Shown here one piece after another: positions 5,865 through 9,131 of a stretch of DNA of 9,131 nt. The notes under the pieces were generated by a model. That model was not told where the DNA came from. It worked only from the letters and a program-made list of their open reading frames with translations, and searched no databases. Made by a program: the position numbers and the translations under genes. Positions within the stretch are counted from its first letter, which is position 1; each line of letters starts with the position of its first letter. This stretch comes from Clostridiales bacterium. GTDB taxonomy: Bacteria > Bacillota > Clostridia > Oscillospirales > Acutalibacteraceae. The stretch covers positions 1 to 9,131 of the forward strand of contig JAAYKB010000094.1 of assembly GCA_012522615.1 (NCBI GenBank), written 5' to 3'.

Positions 5865-7334
5865 ATGCGGGCCTATCTCAAAAAGGATTTTATCAACCTG
5901 CTGGGCACAATGACCGAGGGCATTCAGTATATGTACGACAACGCCGATTCAAAGCCTGATTTTATGCTGGATGATTGCTCGAATGCGGCTGTGTCGATTC
6001 GGGATAATATACGGGAGCTTGAGGGGGAGCATAACCAGGCCGACCCCATGCTTGCCGGACTTGTCGAAGGTCTGAGTTCCGCAAGGCGGGAGATAGAGCG
6101 GCCCGAGCTTTTTAAATCCCGGTGTCTCGGGCTTATCAAGCAGGTGCGGGCCGTCGGGGAATGCATAAAAAAGAGGCTGCCAACGCAGCTTGAGATTGCC
6201 TTTTTCCCGTACAAGGCGTCCATGTGGGACTGCCTGGAGAGCGTCTGGCGGGAGGCGCGGCAGGATGAATGTTGCAGCTGCTCGGTGGTGCCGATTCCGT
6301 ATTATGAGATTAACGGCAACGGGGTTGAACCGAGATTCTGTTATGAGGGCGGCGATTTCCCGAAGGACGTTCCGATAATCCATTATTCGGAGTATGACCT
6401 TGAAAAGCAGCATCCCGACATAATCTATTTTCACAATCCCTACGACCAGCACAACCTTGTCACCCGTGTCGACGAGAGGTATTATTCCGTTAACCTAAAA
6501 AAGCACACCGATATGCTGGTCTATATATCTTATTTTGTCCACGGCGCCTATCTCGACCCGGATACCGCCAAGAGAATGCTGCTCAAGATAGGCGAGGTCA
6601 ACGCCGACAGGGTCGTGGTGCAGTCGGAGTACCACAAGCAGATGATGATAAGCTACGGCATGAAGCCCGAAAAATTAATCGCGGCGGGCTCGCCGAAGTT
6701 TGACGCCCTGATAAGGGCGAAGGAGAGGTATACCGAGGTTCCCGAGGAATGGCAAGCCGCCCTCAAGGGCAGGCGGGTATTCCTGTGGAACACCACCCTC
6801 AAATCCATACTCGAGGACGAGGAATGGTTCAAAAAGACCTCGGCGCTGGTCAAAGCCCTGACCGAAAATCCCGACTGCGCCCTTATCTGGAGACCGCATC
6901 CCCTGCTCGAGGCCACCATCCATTCGATAAGGCCCCAATTCCGGGACGAATATCTCGAGCTGAAAAACAGCGTCCTTTCAATGCCCAACGCCATACTCGA
7001 CCAAAGCGGGGACGCCAATCTTGCAATCATTCTGTCGGGCGCGCTAATCAGCGATTACAGCTCTATCATGCTGCAGTATTGCGCGACCGGAAAGCCTATT
7101 TTAACCCTGAACGGCAAAAGCTCGGACAGGAAAGGCAGTATCTGCATATTCGATTACTTTTCAAATTATTTTCTCGAGGACGGCATGACGGTCGAAGCTT
7201 TCCGCGATATGATTTTAAGAGGCGAAGACCCCAAGAAGAACCAACGTCTCAAAGCCATGAGGCAATCCACCCTCAACACGGACGGAAGCTGCGGGCGGTT
7301 TATACATAAAAAGATAAAAAGTCAGCTGCTCTAA
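5865..7334 (+). CDS. CDP-glycerol glycerophosphotransferase-like (TagB/TagF family) GT-B transferase
   Basis: This 489-residue protein has a C-terminal half that matches the CDP-glycerol:poly(glycerophosphate) glycerophosphotransferase family. It has an AAGSPKFDAL segment, W342-R-P-H-P346, and ISDYSSIMLQYCATGKPIL with S396-D-Y-S-S400; this His and the SDYSS loop are the nucleotide/phosphate-binding features of TagF-type enzymes. Residues 1-105 are charged and helical with no recognised domain; about 109-260 form the first Rossmann-like half. There is no signal peptide or membrane segment, so it probably works at the inner face of the membrane. Family role: transfer of glycerol-phosphate or a similar polyol-phosphate onto a lipid-linked or sugar acceptor in teichoic-acid-like or capsule polymers. 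The ATG at 5865 has GGAAG at 5853-5857, 7 nt upstream. No tag/tar genes adjoin it, so the exact donor and acceptor are unknown. It is divergent from the CapA-like gene, and both suggest cell-surface work. Confidence 0.85.
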   Translation: MRAYLKKDFINLLGTMTEGIQYMYDNADSKPDFMLDDCSNAAVSIRDNIRELEGEHNQADPMLAGLVEGLSSARREIERPELFKSRCLGLIKQVRAVGECIKKRLPTQLEIAFFPYKASMWDCLESVWREARQDECCSCSVVPIPYYEINGNGVEPRFCYEGGDFPKDVPIIHYSEYDLEKQHPDIIYFHNPYDQHNLVTRVDERYYSVNLKKHTDMLVYISYFVHGAYLDPDTAKRMLLKIGEVNADRVVVQSEYHKQMMISYGMKPEKLIAAGSPKFDALIRAKERYTEVPEEWQAALKGRRVFLWNTTLKSILEDEEWFKKTSALVKALTENPDCALIWRPHPLLEATIHSIRPQFRDEYLELKNSVLSMPNAILDQSGDANLAIILSGALISDYSSIMLQYCATGKPILTLNGKSSDRKGSICIFDYFSNYFLEDGMTVEAFRDMILRGEDPKKNQRLKAMRQSTLNTDGSCGRFIHKKIKSQLL

Positions 7335-7362
7335 CCCCTCCCGGCGCTTAAAGGGCGGGGTT
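7333..7362 (+). terminator. Weak terminator-like hairpin after the glycerophosphotransferase-like gene
   Basis: AACCCC (7333-7338) pairs with GGGGTT (7357-7362), and CCC (7340-7342) with GGG (7353-7355), separated by one T-C mismatch, around a 10-nt loop. It begins in the stop codon, but no T-run follows, so termination is uncertain. Confidence 0.35.
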
Positions 7363-7450
7363 GGCCGCCGGATTGAAAAGAGCGAATTATATCATAAATC
7401 GCAAGCGATACGAAAATTTATACCGCCAAAAAATAAAACAGAAAAAGGCC

Positions 7451-7479
7451 TTGACATCTAGATTTATGCAATATATAGT
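7451..7479 (+). promoter_or_regulatory. Near-consensus sigma-A promoter for the beta-helix gene
   Basis: Perfect TTGACA (7451-7456), a 17-nt spacer and TATAGT (7474-7479, one mismatch to TATAAT). Transcription would start near 7486, giving a leader of about 97 nt. It is the best-matching promoter in the window. Within the 7335-7582 gap I otherwise see only the hairpin above and the second -10 below. Confidence 0.8.
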
Positions 7480-7498
7480 AACTTTAATGTAAAAATTT

Positions 7499-7507
7499 TG
7501 GTATTAT
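7499..7507 (+). promoter_or_regulatory. Possible second, extended -10 promoter
   Basis: TGGTATTAT, identical to the element at 1508-1516, lies 28 bp downstream of the main promoter's -10 box. It has no usable -35 (TAACTT at 7479-7484). It may be a tandem promoter or a pause-like element; the long shared string (7494-7507) is the reason to note it. Confidence 0.3.
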
Positions 7508-7582
7508 TTAAGCATGGCAGACCAAGCCAAAGAACCTTCCCCTCGGCAAACTTCGGGATATTCAAAAAAGGAGAGCTGAAAA

Positions 7583-9131
7583 TTGTTCCATCCATTCAAT
7601 GTCACGACCTTTTATGTGTCGCAAGAAACGGGAAACGACTGCTGGACCGGTTTTTATCCGTCCCCCCGCGAAGGGATGTCCGGACCGCTTAAAACCATCG
7701 AAAAGGCCCTGGAGAAGGTCTCCGATATGCGCCGGGCGGGCGCGCTCCAGCCCGTTTCAATCAAGATTGTTGACGAGGAGTATTTTATCAAAAAGCCCGT
7801 TGTCATCGGCAGGAACATATCCTCCGTCACCATTGAATCGCTCACCAAAGCCCGGATTAGCGGGGGTATCAGGATTTCAAACTTCAGGGAGGATACCTTT
7901 AACGGGGTAAAATGCCTTTCTGCATACATTCCCGAGGTTAAGGAATCCGGCATGAATTTTACCGATCTCTATGTCGACGGCAGGCCTGCCCGGCTTACCA
8001 AATATCCCGAAACCGGATTCCTAACACCCGAAAGTGTGGAAAATCCGTCCGAAGAGCTGTTCGCACATTCCAAATGGTTTATCGCCAGAAAAAGCGATAT
8101 CGAGGCCTTCAAGAAGTTCAGCAATTTTAAGGACTGCATGATAAGCTATACACATTACTGGGTGGACGAGCATACCCCGATTGAAAGCTACGATTTTGAC
8201 ACCGGCAAGATTGTTTTTGCCTACAAATCCCTTTACAGCATCGCCACAACAATGCAAAAAAGCGTGATGGAATATAAAATCGTAAATGTCCCCGAGGCCT
8301 TTAAAAACCCGAACGAATGGTATCTCGACAGGGAAAGCGGCACGGTATATTACATCCCGAGGGATGACAGCCAGACCGCCGACTCGATTCGGGCTTATGC
8401 CCCGGTTGCCGAAAAATTTTTTGAGATTAAGGGCGAGTATGACGATAGGGTGCGGTATATCCACCTCAAAAACCTGTCCTTTGCGTATACCAAAGGGGAT
8501 TATAAATATGTGCTTGGCGGCGAGGAGTACGCCTGCGGAGGTCAAGGTCTGTATTCGGCCCACGGAAGCATAGAGTTCGAGTTTGCCCGCGGCTGCTCGG
8601 TCGAAAACTGCAGTCTTTCCTGTTTCGGGGTTCACGGCATCCTGATAGGCGACGGGTGCAACTCGATAAGGGTTAAGGGAAACACCATGCGCAACGGAGG
8701 AGCCGGAGGAATCAAGGTCGACGGCGCGGATTACGGCCGGGAGCCCGACCGCAATACATACGGAATCGAGCTTTCATATAACCTCATTACCGAGTGCGGT
8801 ATGCGGTATGCCGCCGCATGCGGGATGCTGGTCAAAAACGCCTTTGACACCGTGATCGCCCACAACGAAATCAGCCATATGAACTACACCGGCATATCCT
8901 GCGGCTGGACATGGGGGTACAGCGATTGCATCGCGTGCAATATTCTTATTGAGAAGAACTATATCCACCATCTCGGGGGCGGGGTCCTGTCCGATATGGG
9001 GGGGATATACCTGCTCGGCAAGCACCACGGAACGATTGTCCGCAATAATCTGATACACGACGTGGAGTCGCGGCATTACGGCGGGTGGGGATTATATGCC
9101 GACGAGGGCAGCAGCTACATCTTGTTTGAAA
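7583..9131 (+). CDS. Right-handed parallel beta-helix protein (DUF1565/pectate-lyase-like fold), 3' end missing
   Basis: The frame is open from TTG at 7583 to the window edge, 516 codons, with no stop. The N-terminus carries FYVS-x3-GND at 10-19 and GPLKTIEKALE at 34-44, the DUF1565-type opening of many beta-helix carbohydrate enzymes. A non-helical insert follows, and from about residue 290 there are successive beta-helix rungs with Asn ladders: IRVKGNTMRNGG, GIELSYNLITECG, TVIAHNEISHMNYTGI, LIEKNYIHHLGGG, IVRNNLIHDVES. Proteins of this build include glycoside hydrolases, polysaccharide lyases and epimerases; which one cannot be told without the missing end. The start is decided by an in-frame TGA at 7577-7579 and by GGAGAG at 7570-7575, 7 nt ahead of the TTG. 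No signal peptide is visible from this start, which suggests a cytosolic enzyme. It has its own strong promoter. The fold is firm; the activity is unknown. Confidence 0.88.
   Translation, partial: MFHPFNVTTFYVSQETGNDCWTGFYPSPREGMSGPLKTIEKALEKVSDMRRAGALQPVSIKIVDEEYFIKKPVVIGRNISSVTIESLTKARISGGIRISNFREDTFNGVKCLSAYIPEVKESGMNFTDLYVDGRPARLTKYPETGFLTPESVENPSEELFAHSKWFIARKSDIEAFKKFSNFKDCMISYTHYWVDEHTPIESYDFDTGKIVFAYKSLYSIATTMQKSVMEYKIVNVPEAFKNPNEWYLDRESGTVYYIPRDDSQTADSIRAYAPVAEKFFEIKGEYDDRVRYIHLKNLSFAYTKGDYKYVLGGEEYACGGQGLYSAHGSIEFEFARGCSVENCSLSCFGVHGILIGDGCNSIRVKGNTMRNGGAGGIKVDGADYGREPDRNTYGIELSYNLITECGMRYAAACGMLVKNAFDTVIAHNEISHMNYTGISCGWTWGYSDCIACNILIEKNYIHHLGGGVLSDMGGIYLLGKHHGTIVRNNLIHDVESRHYGGWGLYADEGSSYILFE

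Noticed and set aside
7498..7692. Small 64-codon rightward open frame beginning in the leader of the beta-helix gene
   Set aside because: It overlaps the beta-helix start in another frame, has no ribosome site, and shows no domain.
8021..8635. Leftward 204-codon open frame
   Set aside because: It is antisense to the beta-helix gene, whose repeats are plain in the sense frame.

Overview
The window looks like chromosome from an anaerobic Gram-positive bacterium, most likely a clostridial (Oscillospirales-type) firmicute. This is inferred from strong GGAGG ribosome binding sites, frequent TTG starts, near-consensus sigma-A promoters, moderate to high GC with many ATA and AGG codons, and the gene families. 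No rRNA, tRNA, CRISPR array, transposase or phage gene is visible.

Left part (1-4350): a corrinoid (vitamin B12) methyl-transfer module. A leftward gene, cut by the window edge, encodes a [2Fe-2S]/ASKHA ATPase of the RACo/RamA type, which re-reduces inactivated corrinoid proteins. Divergent from it is a rightward set: a DUF1638 protein, a PocR-domain/AraC-type regulator, and a small cobalamin-binding corrinoid protein of the MtbC/MttC/MtmC class with an intact DxHxxG motif, closed by a strong terminator. The inferred logic is that a substrate methyltransferase loads a methyl group onto the corrinoid protein, the ATPase rescues the oxidised cofactor, and the regulator senses a ligand and controls the divergent promoter region. 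No methyltransferase lies in the window. The role of DUF1638 is unknown, which makes it the most interesting protein here.

Middle (4350-4630): a gene-free stretch with a cluster of hairpins, including a perfect 26-bp palindrome. It looks like a compound palindromic intergenic repeat.

Right part (4631-9131): envelope and carbohydrate genes. A leftward CapA-type metallophosphatase-fold lipoprotein is divergent from a CDP-glycerol glycerophosphotransferase-like GT-B enzyme. The two are driven by back-to-back promoters whose -35 boxes are 6 bp apart. After a 248-bp spacer with a near-consensus promoter comes a large right-handed beta-helix protein (DUF1565/pectate-lyase-like fold), which runs off the right end.
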